DNA of 64,000 bases from Sphingomonadales bacterium (GTDB lineage Bacteria; Pseudomonadota; Alphaproteobacteria; Sphingomonadales; Sphingomonadaceae), in assembly GCA_025352685.1 (NCBI GenBank), contig JANXSN010000007.1:57199-121198 (forward strand), written 5' to 3'. Positions within the stretch are counted from its first letter, which is position 1. Each line of letters opens with the position of its first letter. The position numbers and the translations under genes were made by a program. Shown one piece after another: positions 50,709 through 59,012 of the stretch. A model generated the notes under the pieces. It made no database searches. It was not told the origin of the DNA and saw only the letters and a list, made by a program, of their open reading frames with translations.

Positions 50709-50934
50709 GGCATCTCTTCCTCGAACGTTGGGAACGCCGCGTTGCAGCGTGGCGATCGGGCAGCTGATTGCGTCGCGACGACCCTCTCTGATTGAAGCAA
50801 GCACTTTCAACGTGCGGCCAACCGGAACGATGCGAAGGTTTAAAATAGGTCGTCACCCTCGCAACAAAGTCGATGCCACGGGAACGCTTTGGCGTTTAGA
50901 TGATTGTGTATCCGTCTCTACAACGGAGGAAATC

Positions 50935-51354
50935 ATGGCGGACATCGACATCGCAGCACGCCCCGTTACGGCCAAACGATCACCGACGTCTTCAACCGCC
51001 GGAGCAAAGAAAGACACCTCCTCAGTTGTGGCAAAATTCATGCTAAACGCCGTTAACACTCAGGTCGGCAGAGTGTCGGAGATACTCAACGGCACGGCTG
51101 ATTCGATCGACGAGATATTGGGTGGGAAGAACTCGCCCTTGCCTGACACCGCAAAGGGCGTTGCGACATCCACATCGGCCAAGCTGCGCGAACTCGCTGG
51201 CCGGGCTAACGAAGAGGAAGCGGCGAAACTTATCAAAGGCTTGCAGCGTACCGCGGCGAATCATCCTGCTGCCACCGCAGGCATTGGAGCGGCTCTCGGC
51301 GCAGCCTTGGGCCTTGCGCTTGCAAAACTCAGCAAAACCACGCCGCCGAAGTAA
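50935..51354 (+). CDS. Small membrane-associated protein with glycine-zipper C-terminus
   Basis: 139 residues from ATG at 50935, behind a strong GGAGGA. A polar, Ser/Thr/Lys-rich N-terminus is followed by helical sequence (VVAKFMLNAVNTQVGRVSEIL) and a C-terminal segment HPAATAGIGAALGAALGLALA, a glycine-zipper membrane helix. This layout resembles ElaB/YqjD/DUF883 ribosome-tethering or stress proteins, but similarity is only in architecture. The frame extends upstream without support. Confidence 0.6.
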   Translation: MADIDIAARPVTAKRSPTSSTAGAKKDTSSVVAKFMLNAVNTQVGRVSEILNGTADSIDEILGGKNSPLPDTAKGVATSTSAKLRELAGRANEEEAAKLIKGLQRTAANHPAATAGIGAALGAALGLALAKLSKTTPPK

Positions 51355-51460
51355 AAATAGTGAACGGGGGGGGGCACGCCTTCGACCTGCTGTCAGGAAC
51401 ATTTTTGATTGCCCCGGGTTAAAATCACCGTTCGCTTTCCCGAGTTAAAGGAGAAGAAAG

Positions 51461-51832
51461 ATGGCAAGTGCACCGAGCACAACCAACGGCAAGGCAGGGG
51501 TCACGGCTACAAAGCGTGCGGCCCTAAAAACAGCAGCTGTGCCTACAGCGGCGACCAAGGCGAAGCCTCCAAAACGTCGCGTCGCTGCTCGACCCAAATC
51601 GTCGACGGCTCGAAAGCCGGCTTCGTCCTCCGCTTTGCGCAGGCTACCACAGTGGATTACCATCGGCGCCTCGATCACGGGAGCCATTGTTGCTGTCGGA
51701 GCAACGCTGTTTGCGACGCGCGCGGAATGGTTGCCGCGCGCCAAGAAGCTGACACAGTGGGTCGAGGGCTCGCTCCATGATCAACTCGATAGCTTGACCG
51801 TCGTTAAATCGAATGCTGTCGATGCTGCTTAA
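51461..51832 (+). CDS. Small protein with basic disordered N-terminus and one membrane helix
   Basis: 123 residues, preceded by AAAGGAGAAG. The first 65 residues are Ala/Lys/Thr/Pro-rich and strongly basic, resembling histone-like tails (KAKPPKRRVAARPKSSTARK). One hydrophobic helix (about 68-86, ITIGASITGAIVAVGATLF) follows, then a short amphipathic tail. No family recognised. Neighbouring a glycine-zipper protein, it may be part of the same stress or envelope set. Confidence 0.55.
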   Translation: MASAPSTTNGKAGVTATKRAALKTAAVPTAATKAKPPKRRVAARPKSSTARKPASSSALRRLPQWITIGASITGAIVAVGATLFATRAEWLPRAKKLTQWVEGSLHDQLDSLTVVKSNAVDAA

Positions 51833-52495
51833 AAGCTGAAGGCCAGCGTGCCGAGCTTCGAGCTTCCGGGCGCAAACCGAACTTCACCAGCTGATCACTC
51901 GACGGCTCAATAATCACCCGATGTCGCTTCCGGCGATGGGCGAGAACGTGTTCCGACGCGAACTCGCCCATCAACCGTGTTTGGACTTTCGGTTGAACCC
52001 GTCGCATCAAACCGTCGAGGGCAAGCAATAAAAGTCAATGATCGTACACTCGGCCGCATGCGCTGAACGCTCGGGATTTGTCGCGAATCCGCTAACGCGC
52101 TCGTCAGCTACCAAACTCATGGCGTCTACGTCTTATTGTGCGTGAGCATTCGGGCTCGCGCGCCAAACGTCGCCAACCCAACCAAAGGCTCCAACCCGCA
52201 AGATCATGGTGCCGATCCCGGCCCGGGCATCGCGTCTCTTCTCGGCGTGACGGCAGAAACTCTCGTCGCTGGCTCACCGTGATCAAACCCTCCGGCGAAG
52301 AGCCGGGGACGGTACTCCCGGTCGCTGCCGGACTAATTTGCCTCTCGCCCGCCGCGCTGCTCCGAGCCTTCACATTAAGGATCAACCATGACGACGTTTA
52401 AGCGCAGGTTCGGAACGCGATTGATCGGTGATCACGCAAAAAATGGAACACTGACAAGGAAATTGAAGCAAGACTGCTAGCGTTTGAGCAATTAA
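51833..52495. other. 663-base gene-free stretch upstream of the SOS-controlled operon
   Basis: No frame here resembles a known protein. It contains a 10-base perfect inverted repeat (listed separately). It may be remnant DNA; the operon promoter must lie at its right end. Confidence 0.4.
51935..51972. repeat. Perfect 10-base inverted repeat, 18-base spacer
   Basis: GATGGGCGAG (51935-51944) and CTCGCCCATC (51963-51972) are exact complements. It could be a transcript hairpin or a binding site. The distance from both flanking genes makes a role unclear. Confidence 0.6.
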
Positions 52496-52510
52496 GAACA
52501 TATAACGAAC
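52496..52510. promoter_or_regulatory. LexA (SOS) box
   Basis: GAAC-ATATAAC-GAAC is the exact reverse complement form of GTTC-N7-GTTC, the alphaproteobacterial LexA operator. It ends two bases before the ATG of the radical-SAM gene, so bound LexA would block transcription of both repair genes. Confidence 0.75.
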
Positions 52511-52512
52511 AT

Positions 52513-53757
52513 ATGGCTCAAATGAACGTTCGTCAAAAACTTGAAATTCTGGCCGATGCGGCAAAATACGACGCATCCTGCGCATCGTCCAGTACGACCA
52601 AACGGTCATCGCAAGGGACCTCCAAGGGTATCGGCTCGACCGAGGGAACGGGCATTTGTCATGCCTATGCACCAGATGGACGATGTATTTCGTTGCTTAA
52701 AATCCTGCTAACCAACAGCTGTATTTTCGACTGCCATTATTGCATCAATCGCAAGAGTTCGAATGTCCGCCGCGCCCGGTTTACGGCAAACGAAGTCGTC
52801 GATCTCACCCTCTCGTTTTACAAACGGAATTATATTGAAGGGCTGTTTCTTTCCTCGGGCATAATCGGCAGCTCCAATTACACGATGGAACAGCTTGTCG
52901 ATGTGGCGCGAGCGCTACGCGAAGAGCATGACTTCCGAGGATACATCCATCTCAAGACCATTCCCGATGCGGATCCGGGCTTGGTAGCGCAAGCCGGGTT
53001 TTATGCGGACCGGGTGTCAATAAATATTGAGCTTCCGACGGCTCCCGGGTTGAAGCGGCTTGCTCCCGAAAAATCCGCCGCGCGGATCGAGGATGCAATG
53101 GGTGAGATGAAGCATTCGATCGACGACGCTCGCGATGCGACACGTCGCTTTAAATCAGCGCCTCGCTATGCACCGGCCGGTCAGTCGACCCAGATGATTG
53201 TGGGCGCTGACGCCGCCACCGATAGTGATATCGTGCTGCGCTCGAGCGGACTTTACCGCAGTTATGGAATGCGCCGCGTCTATTACTCAGCGTTTAGTCC
53301 GATTCCCGATGCCTCGGCGATCCTCCCGCTCAAACGGCCGCCCCTGATGCGCGAACATCGCCTCTATCAAGCAGACTGGCTGATGAGGTTTTACGGTTTT
53401 GCGCCTGCCGAGGTGATCGCCGCAACCGACGCAGGAATGCTGCCGCTCGATATGGATCCCAAACTCGCGTGGGCGCTGAAGTTTCGTGGGTCTTTCCCGG
53501 TCGATATCAATAGCGCGCCGAAAGCGATGCTGCTTCGGGTGCCCGGGCTTGGCACACGCGCTGTGGGGGCAATCCTGGCGAGCCGGCGGCAGCGTCGTCT
53601 TCGCCTCGTCGATGTAGGGCGTTTGACGGTGTCCGTTGCCAAGCTCAGGCCATTCATTGTGACCGAGGACTGGCGACCCGTAGCGCTCGCCGATAAGGCC
53701 GATCTGAGTTCGCTCGTGATGCCCAAGTCCGAACAACTGGAGCTATTTGCATCTTGA
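52513..53757 (+). CDS. Putative DNA modification/repair radical SAM protein (UDG-linked)
   Basis: 414 residues. The [4Fe-4S]-SAM motif is C70-x3-C74-x2-C77 (CIFDCHYC), followed by a TIM-barrel pattern (LFLSSGIIGSSNYTMEQLVD, GYIHLKTIPDAD, RVSINIELP). A helix-hairpin-helix DNA-binding segment lies near 330-375 (INSAPKAMLLRVPGLGTRAVGAIL). This is the radical-SAM family that travels with a UDG-family gene; its reaction is unknown. The last residues, Q408-L-E-L-F412, match the sliding-clamp-binding motif QLxLF. ATG at 52513 is chosen; ATG at 52522 is possible. Overlaps the next gene as ATGA and is under a LexA box. Confidence 0.88.
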   Translation: MAQMNVRQKLEILADAAKYDASCASSSTTKRSSQGTSKGIGSTEGTGICHAYAPDGRCISLLKILLTNSCIFDCHYCINRKSSNVRRARFTANEVVDLTLSFYKRNYIEGLFLSSGIIGSSNYTMEQLVDVARALREEHDFRGYIHLKTIPDADPGLVAQAGFYADRVSINIELPTAPGLKRLAPEKSAARIEDAMGEMKHSIDDARDATRRFKSAPRYAPAGQSTQMIVGADAATDSDIVLRSSGLYRSYGMRRVYYSAFSPIPDASAILPLKRPPLMREHRLYQADWLMRFYGFAPAEVIAATDAGMLPLDMDPKLAWALKFRGSFPVDINSAPKAMLLRVPGLGTRAVGAILASRRQRRLRLVDVGRLTVSVAKLRPFIVTEDWRPVALADKADLSSLVMPKSEQLELFAS

Positions 53758-55148
53758 AAGGCGAGATGCGCACCGTCGTTTTGGACCAGCCCGACGATTT
53801 CGAAGCGTGGCGCGATGCCGCAAGATCGCTTACCGTGTCGCGAGTTCAACCCGGGAATGTCGTCTGGCAGGTGGGCAGTGCGAGCGACCTGTTCGCGAGC
53901 AACCCCATACCCCATTCTTCGGCTGGGGAGCTCTGTGTACCTCGCGATTTCATCGGCCTGGCAAAATCGGTCGTTTGTCATAGAGACCCGGAACGCTTTT
54001 CGATCCTCTACGCCTTGCTCCACCGTCTCCAGTCAAATCGCCGTGTAATCGACGACCGTGCCGACCCCATGGTCCGTCGTCTCGATGAAATGGCCAAGGC
54101 CGTCCGACGTGACGTGCACAAGATGCGCGCATTCGTGCGATTTCGCGAGTTCGACGGGCGCTTCGTGGCCTGGTTCGAACCAGATCATCATATCGTCAGG
54201 ATGAACGCGGCCTTCTTCATAAGCCGCTTTGCCAATATGCAGTGGTCAATTCTTACACCTGAAATCTCGATTCATTGGAACGGTGAAACATTGAGCGAAA
54301 GCGGGGGCGCTACCCGGACAGATGCCCCCTCGGGCGACCCAATCGAGGACGTGTGGAAGACGTACTATGCCTCCATCTTCAATCCAGCTCGCGTCAAGAT
54401 AAGTGCGATGACCAAGGAAATGCCTAAGAAATATTGGAAAAACATGCCTGAAACAGCGCTGGTACCTGGCCTGATCGCAGCTGCACAGGCGAGGGAAGCT
54501 GCCATGATCACGCAGGCGCGGCAGACCGCTACGGTTGGCGCAGACGGCAAGGTTGCATGGTACGCGCTGCGCGAAGAAGCCATCGCGTGCAAACGGTGTG
54601 ACCTTCACAAATGCGCGACGCAGATGGTTTTTGGTGAAGGGCCGGTTGATGCCGAGATCATGTTCGTGGGCGAACAGCCCGGTGATCAGGAGGATCAGGC
54701 GGGGCGACCTTTCGTCGGTCCGGCAGGACAGGTGTTCGATAGAGCCCTCATCGCAGCCGGCATTGATCGGGCACACACTTACGTCACCAACGCGGTTAAG
54801 CATTTCAAGTTCGAGCAGCGCGGCAAGCGTCGGATCCATGCGAAGCCGAACGCGGGGGAAATCCAGACCTGCCATTGGTGGATCGATCAAGAGCGCGCCA
54901 TCGTGACCCCCAAGATTACGGTGGCCCTTGGCGCAACGGCAGCACGCAGCTTGTTCGGCAAGAACATGACGGTTGGACCGTCGCGGAGCACGCCGTTGAC
55001 ACTGCCCGGAGGCGGCGAGGCGTGGGTTACCGTCCATCCAAGCTACCTGCTTCGGATTGACGACAAAGCGATGGCCGAGGTTGAATACCGGCGGTTCGTT
55101 GAAGATTTGACGATGATCAGAAAACGGCTCGGCGGACCAGAACAATGA
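53754..55148 (+). CDS. udgX: DUF4130-UdgX fusion, uracil-DNA binding/repair protein
   Basis: 464 residues. The N-terminal half (about 1-245) is the DUF4130-type domain (RFSILYALLHRLQSNRR; HKMRAFVRFREFDGRFVAWFEP). The C-terminal half (about 265-460) is a family-4-like uracil-DNA glycosylase: GEGPVDAEIMFVGEQPGDQEDQAGRPFVGPAGQVFD, iron-sulfur cysteines, TNAVKHFKFEQRGKRRIH, and HPSYLLR. The KRRIH loop (358-362) is the UdgX hallmark; its histidine forms a covalent bond with the uracil-excised site. LexA control and coupling to the radical-SAM gene point to damage-induced repair. Confidence 0.9.
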   Translation: MKGEMRTVVLDQPDDFEAWRDAARSLTVSRVQPGNVVWQVGSASDLFASNPIPHSSAGELCVPRDFIGLAKSVVCHRDPERFSILYALLHRLQSNRRVIDDRADPMVRRLDEMAKAVRRDVHKMRAFVRFREFDGRFVAWFEPDHHIVRMNAAFFISRFANMQWSILTPEISIHWNGETLSESGGATRTDAPSGDPIEDVWKTYYASIFNPARVKISAMTKEMPKKYWKNMPETALVPGLIAAAQAREAAMITQARQTATVGADGKVAWYALREEAIACKRCDLHKCATQMVFGEGPVDAEIMFVGEQPGDQEDQAGRPFVGPAGQVFDRALIAAGIDRAHTYVTNAVKHFKFEQRGKRRIHAKPNAGEIQTCHWWIDQERAIVTPKITVALGATAARSLFGKNMTVGPSRSTPLTLPGGGEAWVTVHPSYLLRIDDKAMAEVEYRRFVEDLTMIRKRLGGPEQ

Positions 55149-55173
55149 ATAATTCTGACGTACTATCGAGGTG

Positions 55174-55194
55174 AACGGCGCCTCACGTGCCGTT
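55174..55194 (+). terminator. Hairpin after udgX with short T-rich tail
   Basis: AACGGC (55174-55179) pairs with GCCGTT (55189-55194) across a nine-base loop, followed by GTTTATT. It lies between udgX and the convergent maiA gene. Confidence 0.45.
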
Positions 55195-55213
55195 GTTTAT
55201 TGCCGACTCACCC

Positions 55214-55828
55214 TTACAACGGCGGCGGCGCGGCGCTCGCGAACGCGGGCACCGCCGCAGCTCTGTCCGCAAGCGTCGTCACCCGCGGGAATGGTGTCAG
55301 GTCAACCTTGAAACGCCGAGCGTTATACATTTGCGGCACGAGGCAGGCATCGACGATGTTTGGGGCATCGCCCCCGGCAAACAGCGTGTCGGGTAACAAC
55401 GTTTCGAGCGTGGTGAACCCCTGCTCAACCCAGTGTCGGTACCACGCGGCAATCGCCGTCTTATCCTGGTTCATCTCGTGCTCGAGGTATTGCAGGATGC
55501 GCAGGTTATTGATGGGATGGATCTCGCACATGATGGTCAAAGCCATTTCCAAAGCCCGCGCGCGCGCGACGGCATCGAGGGGAATTATGCGGGGTTCCGG
55601 ACAGATCGCGTCAAGGTAATCGATAATTGCCAGGCTCTGTCCAATGCGCAGGCCATCGACTTCCAGCGCCGGGACGAACCCAGCTGGGTTAATTGCAAGA
55701 TAGTCCGGCGCACGCTGCTCACCGTCCCGCAACACATAGTTGCGCCTCTCGTATGTCAGCCCCTTGAGATTGAGGACGATCCGGACGCGAAAACTTGCCG
55801 ACGAAACCGGGAAATCGTGAAGGATCAT
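55214..55828 (-). CDS. maiA: Maleylacetoacetate isomerase (zeta-class GST)
   Basis: 204 residues, glutathione-dependent isomerase of tyrosine, homogentisate or gentisate breakdown. SSASFRVRIVLNLKGLTYE has the zeta-class active-site SSx; NPAGFVPALEVDG and IGQSLAIIDYLD are the glutathione site. CEIHPINNLRILQYLE is typical of MaiA. Its ATG overlaps the stop of the upstream hydrolase gene, so the two steps are coupled. Confidence 0.92.
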   Translation of the reverse strand: MILHDFPVSSASFRVRIVLNLKGLTYERRNYVLRDGEQRAPDYLAINPAGFVPALEVDGLRIGQSLAIIDYLDAICPEPRIIPLDAVARARALEMALTIMCEIHPINNLRILQYLEHEMNQDKTAIAAWYRHWVEQGFTTLETLLPDTLFAGGDAPNIVDACLVPQMYNARRFKVDLTPFPRVTTLADRAAAVPAFASAAPPPL

Positions 55829-56532
55829 GCGAAAGCTGCTTCCTTGTTGCCAATGGTCACTTGGAGCGCCGGCAGCCCCTCGATCGTCACGTCGATCACG
55901 TCACCCGTCACGGCGGGGCCGACCCCAGCCGGTGTGCCGGTAAAGATCAGGTCGCCTGGCCGCAAGCGCTCGAACCGGCTGACATAGGCAATCGTTTCCG
56001 CACAATCCCATATCAGGTCCGCTATGTCTGCATCCTGCTTGATTTCTCCGTTTACTCGCAGACGAATTGCTGCCTTCGACACATGGCCGCCGTCGGCCAC
56101 GGTGCGGATTGCTGCCATCGGCGCCGAGAAGGCAAAGTTCTTCCCGATATCCCACGGCCGCCCCTTCTCGCGTGCGTCGAGCTGCAGGTCGCGACGCGTC
56201 ATGTCGAGCCCGACGGCATAGCCAAAGACGAGGTGGAGCGCGTCCGCCTCGCGCACATTCGCACCCTCCTTGCCAATCGCAATAACCAGCTCGGCCTCAT
56301 AATGGTAATTCGTAGATCCCGGCGGATAAGGAATTATATGGCCGTGCCCCGCGAGGGCGTCAGCCCATTTTGTAAAGAAGAACGGCGATTCCCGGCGAGG
56401 ATCCTTACCCATCTCGCGCGAATGCGCCTCATAGTTGCGGCCAATGCAAAAAATGCGCCCGACCGGAAACGTGGCGTCCGTCCCGGCGATCGCCGCGGCG
56501 GGCCGGTCTGGGAGCGAGAAGACGTGAGGCAT
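55825..56532 (-). CDS. Fumarylacetoacetate hydrolase family protein
   Basis: 235 residues from ATG at 56532, with GGAG upstream. FCIGRNYEAHSREMG, HYEAELVIAIGKEG (metal-binding glutamates), GYAVGLDMTRRDLQ and GDLIFTGTPAGVGPAVTGD are the family's catalytic and Mg motifs. Paired with maiA it would cleave fumarylpyruvate or fumarylacetoacetate. Which one cannot be settled here; the short single-domain form favours fumarylpyruvate (gentisate pathway). Confidence 0.9.
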   Translation of the reverse strand: MPHVFSLPDRPAAAIAGTDATFPVGRIFCIGRNYEAHSREMGKDPRRESPFFFTKWADALAGHGHIIPYPPGSTNYHYEAELVIAIGKEGANVREADALHLVFGYAVGLDMTRRDLQLDAREKGRPWDIGKNFAFSAPMAAIRTVADGGHVSKAAIRLRVNGEIKQDADIADLIWDCAETIAYVSRFERLRPGDLIFTGTPAGVGPAVTGDVIDVTIEGLPALQVTIGNKEAAFA

Positions 56533-56911
56533 GACAGCTCCTTCAATAACGATGGCAGTGTCGCAGAAAGCGTCGAAGACCCGTGTCGCTGAGCGCCTCG
56601 CTATGCAAAACATGGCGGCGAAACGATGTTTGATGACCGTGCCGGATTTGTGTTCACGCCCGAGCCGCCCGTCCGTGATCGCATCGTGCGCCGTCCAGAC
56701 CCTTGCCGGAGCCTCGTTGGAGTCGTCGGTTACGCGAATAAAACTGTGGGGCCCGCATCCCGCCAGTCGGCTGCGGGCAGCGCCGCCGGTACGCGCCCGG
56801 CCTCGGTTGCGGTCGAAAAACGTGGGGCGAAGTCGGATCGGCTTCGCTCAACCCGATCCGCAAAGACGCGAACAAGGGTCATCCTGTCGCCCCCGCATTC
56901 AGACAGACCCT
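56533..56911. other. 379-base stretch without a recognisable gene
   Basis: It lies between the FAH-family gene and a small secreted protein. It should contain the promoter of the FAH/maiA pair at its left end. A plus-strand frame from 56626 has no family resemblance and I leave it out. Confidence 0.45.
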
Positions 56912-57100
56912 TTAAATGGGCTTGGCGCCGGGTGTCCCGCACTTGGCAAACTTACCTGTGGCGGCCTTGCAGCGCACGGCCTTGACGGGGGCCGCCTTGG
57001 GGCACTTCGCGAATTTGCCTTTCGCGTCCCTGCAGGGGGCTGCATAGGCAGGCGAGATCGCAAACGATGTGACGGCTAAAGCTAAAACCAAACGTAGCAT
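56912..57100 (-). CDS. Small secreted protein with CRDAKGKFAKC-type repeats
   Basis: 62 residues from ATG at 57100, with GGAGGG upstream. Signal peptide MLRLVLALAVTSFAISPAYA, then two copies of a Cys-bracketed motif: CRDAKGKFAKC and CKAATGKFAKC, separated by PKAAPVKAVR. The mature protein has only about 42 residues, is very basic, and its four cysteines could pair. Function unknown. Confidence 0.7.
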   Translation of the reverse strand: MLRLVLALAVTSFAISPAYAAPCRDAKGKFAKCPKAAPVKAVRCKAATGKFAKCGTPGAKPI

Positions 57101-57267
57101 TATTCCCTCCTGAGTCGTGGGGCGTGAACGATGCGACCAAGACACCCGTCAGGCAATGCCCTCAGCCGCAAACATTATCGCGTAGCAATTGAGAGGGGGA
57201 GTGCGCGCGTACGTCGTGGCCGGCAAGAGCGGCAGACGTCGTCTCGACCCTCTAAGCGCTCTCACTG

Positions 57268-57498
57268 TTAATGGGTCGCTCCAGGTGCATGGGCGGCGAC
57301 GGCATTTTTATGAGCCGCCTTTTTGGCCATATGATGGCCGACCGCACAACCGGCGATGGCCCCGGCCACTGCGTGGTGATGAGCATAGTGCCCGGCCACG
57401 CCGCCCACCAATGCACCCTTGATACACCCTGCAGCCTCGAGCGGCGTCGAGACAATCAGTGCTGTGACCATGAAAGCAGCTGCTGGAATTTTCATCAT
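57268..57498 (-). CDS. Small exported His-rich glycine-zipper protein
   Basis: 76 residues, ATG at 57498 with GGAGG upstream. Signal peptide ending at about residue 22 (TPLEA), then GALVGGVAG and GAIAGCAVG repeats flanking HYAHHH and a second His-rich tail. The small size and glycine zippers recall surface-antigen-type envelope proteins; the histidines may bind metal. No family assigned. Confidence 0.6.
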   Translation of the reverse strand: MMKIPAAAFMVTALIVSTPLEAAGCIKGALVGGVAGHYAHHHAVAGAIAGCAVGHHMAKKAAHKNAVAAHAPGATH

Positions 57499-58280
57499 CG
57501 CGTCAATCCTCCAAAATTATACCGCATCGCTAAAGCCTCGCGAGCGCCCGCACAACCGGCGAAATGCGCGCCCCAGCGGGCTTAACATCCGAACGGTTTG
57601 AGATCGCTAACTCAAGGCAGCATAGCGACTGGCTGGCCTTTGGCGCGCACGGAGGTACGCCCCTTTTTATCGTCAGAGCTCACCCTACATTCTTGCTCAA
57701 AGCGTCAAACAGATCATGCCAGCATATCCCGCTGTCGGCACCGACATCATTGCGCCCTTGCTGCCCTTTTGCCACCGAGAGTGCACGCTCGCCGAACATC
57801 TCGATGAGCGAATGCCTCATCGCCTCAACGGTACCGGTACGCTCAAAACCGGGTCTTCGTTGTCGACCGTTGGGCGACGTTACGCTGAGCGCGAGGGCTG
57901 GACTATCGATCGACACCGATCAGCTACGAGCCGCCGCATCCCATGGACGCAAAAAATAGCAATTCTCGAGATGCTTTCGAGCTTAAACTTTCTCACCGCA
58001 CCTGTTCGCACCCCGATCAATGCGAACCCGAGGACTCGACCGCGGAGCGCACTGTTCCCGCTGAATGACGGATCATTTTTGACAACCGCAAATTGATCGA
58101 GGGTGTTTGCGCGCGCCGCCAGGCATGCTTCATCAACCGGAACGGGCAGCGCCAGTCTTGCGTGCTTTGAACAGAGCGATATTACGGTGTGAGCGATCAG
58201 CACCCCAACAGCGTCGTGTCTTGACTTGCTGTCGCGCGTGATCGGTGAGCCGCTTGTTAGCACTTGGTTCGGAGTTTGAT
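57499..58280. other. 782-base stretch with no certain gene
   Basis: One short minus-strand frame, 57680-57820 (46 residues, MRHSLIEMFGERAL...GICWHDLFDAL), has the look of short helical proteins common in sphingomonads but lacks a good ribosome site. A longer minus frame at 57880-58263 has no known relative. I see no RNA gene or repeat. Confidence 0.35.
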
Positions 58281-58418
58281 GTGACGCTCATTGAAAGGGC
58301 ATCCGAATTGGCCAGACGTGGACTATGTCGCTCACTTCGCGACATTCAACGCCAATTGGCGCGCGAACACTATGAGTCGATGCATGAGCATCTCTCCAGA
58401 GCTGCGACCAGCCGCTAG
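58281..58418 (+). CDS. Short helical protein, probably truncated by a TAG codon
   Basis: GTG at 58281 with GGAG six bases upstream opens a 45-residue frame, TLIERASELARRGLCRSLRDIQRQLAREHYESMHEHL, ending at TAG 58416-58418. Beyond the stop the same frame continues LKHLARAHLAYQKR to a second TAG at 58461-58463. A Gln codon (CAG) at the first stop would give a 60-residue basic helical protein ending in a typical QLK tail. So this looks like a recent nonsense mutation in a small sphingomonad-type gene. Confidence 0.5.
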   Translation: MTLIERASELARRGLCRSLRDIQRQLAREHYESMHEHLSRAATSR

Positions 58419-58469
58419 CTGAAGCATCTCGCCAGAGCGCACCTTGCGTATCAAAAACGATAGGTCAGA

Positions 58470-58748
58470 CTAGGGGCGCCCTTCGGACAGCGTCTCATTC
58501 CCGGCAAACAACCGGTTGAGGCGTTCCTTTACGGTGTGTCGGTGCTGCTCCCGGGTAACGTGATAAGGCGGGCTCAGTGCCAGATCGTCGGCGATCGCAT
58601 TCTTGACACGCTCGAGGGCTCCCTCATCGAGAACACCGACGCGTCTAAGCTCGATTGTCAGTTGCAACAGGCCCACAGCTGTCGCCTGGGCGCGTAAGCC
58701 CGCAAAGCCGATTTCTTCATGCAGCTTTTTGCCTTCCAATGTCTGCAT
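58470..58748 (-). CDS. Conserved-looking hypothetical protein
   Basis: 92 residues, ATG at 58748 with GGGAGGG upstream. Mostly helical, no signal peptide or membrane segment: LHEEIGFAGLRAQATAVGLLQLTIELRRVGVLDEGALERVKNAI, then YHVTREQHRHTVKERLNRLF. No recognised domain. It is divergent from ku with about 260 bases between, so a shared regulatory region is possible. Confidence 0.6.
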   Translation of the reverse strand: MQTLEGKKLHEEIGFAGLRAQATAVGLLQLTIELRRVGVLDEGALERVKNAIADDLALSPPYHVTREQHRHTVKERLNRLFAGNETLSEGRP

Positions 58749-59012
58749 TGATCGACCCTCCCTGACGTTGACGCCCAGCGATTGTGACTCAGGGGCATAA
58801 AAAGAGCAATGAACCTGGGAACGATCCGCAAGCTACGCCGCCTCGATGTTCGGTTTCTGCGGTGTGGATGGACAGTGCCGACGTCACACCGGGTGTGCAG
58901 GACACCCCTTCTGAGTTCAGCGCCTGACGAAGTAGCGTCTTTCGCATCAGCACGAACGAGCTGGAACCACCCGTCCTGCCAGAGATTGTACGAACTAACC
59001 CAAGGAGCACTC

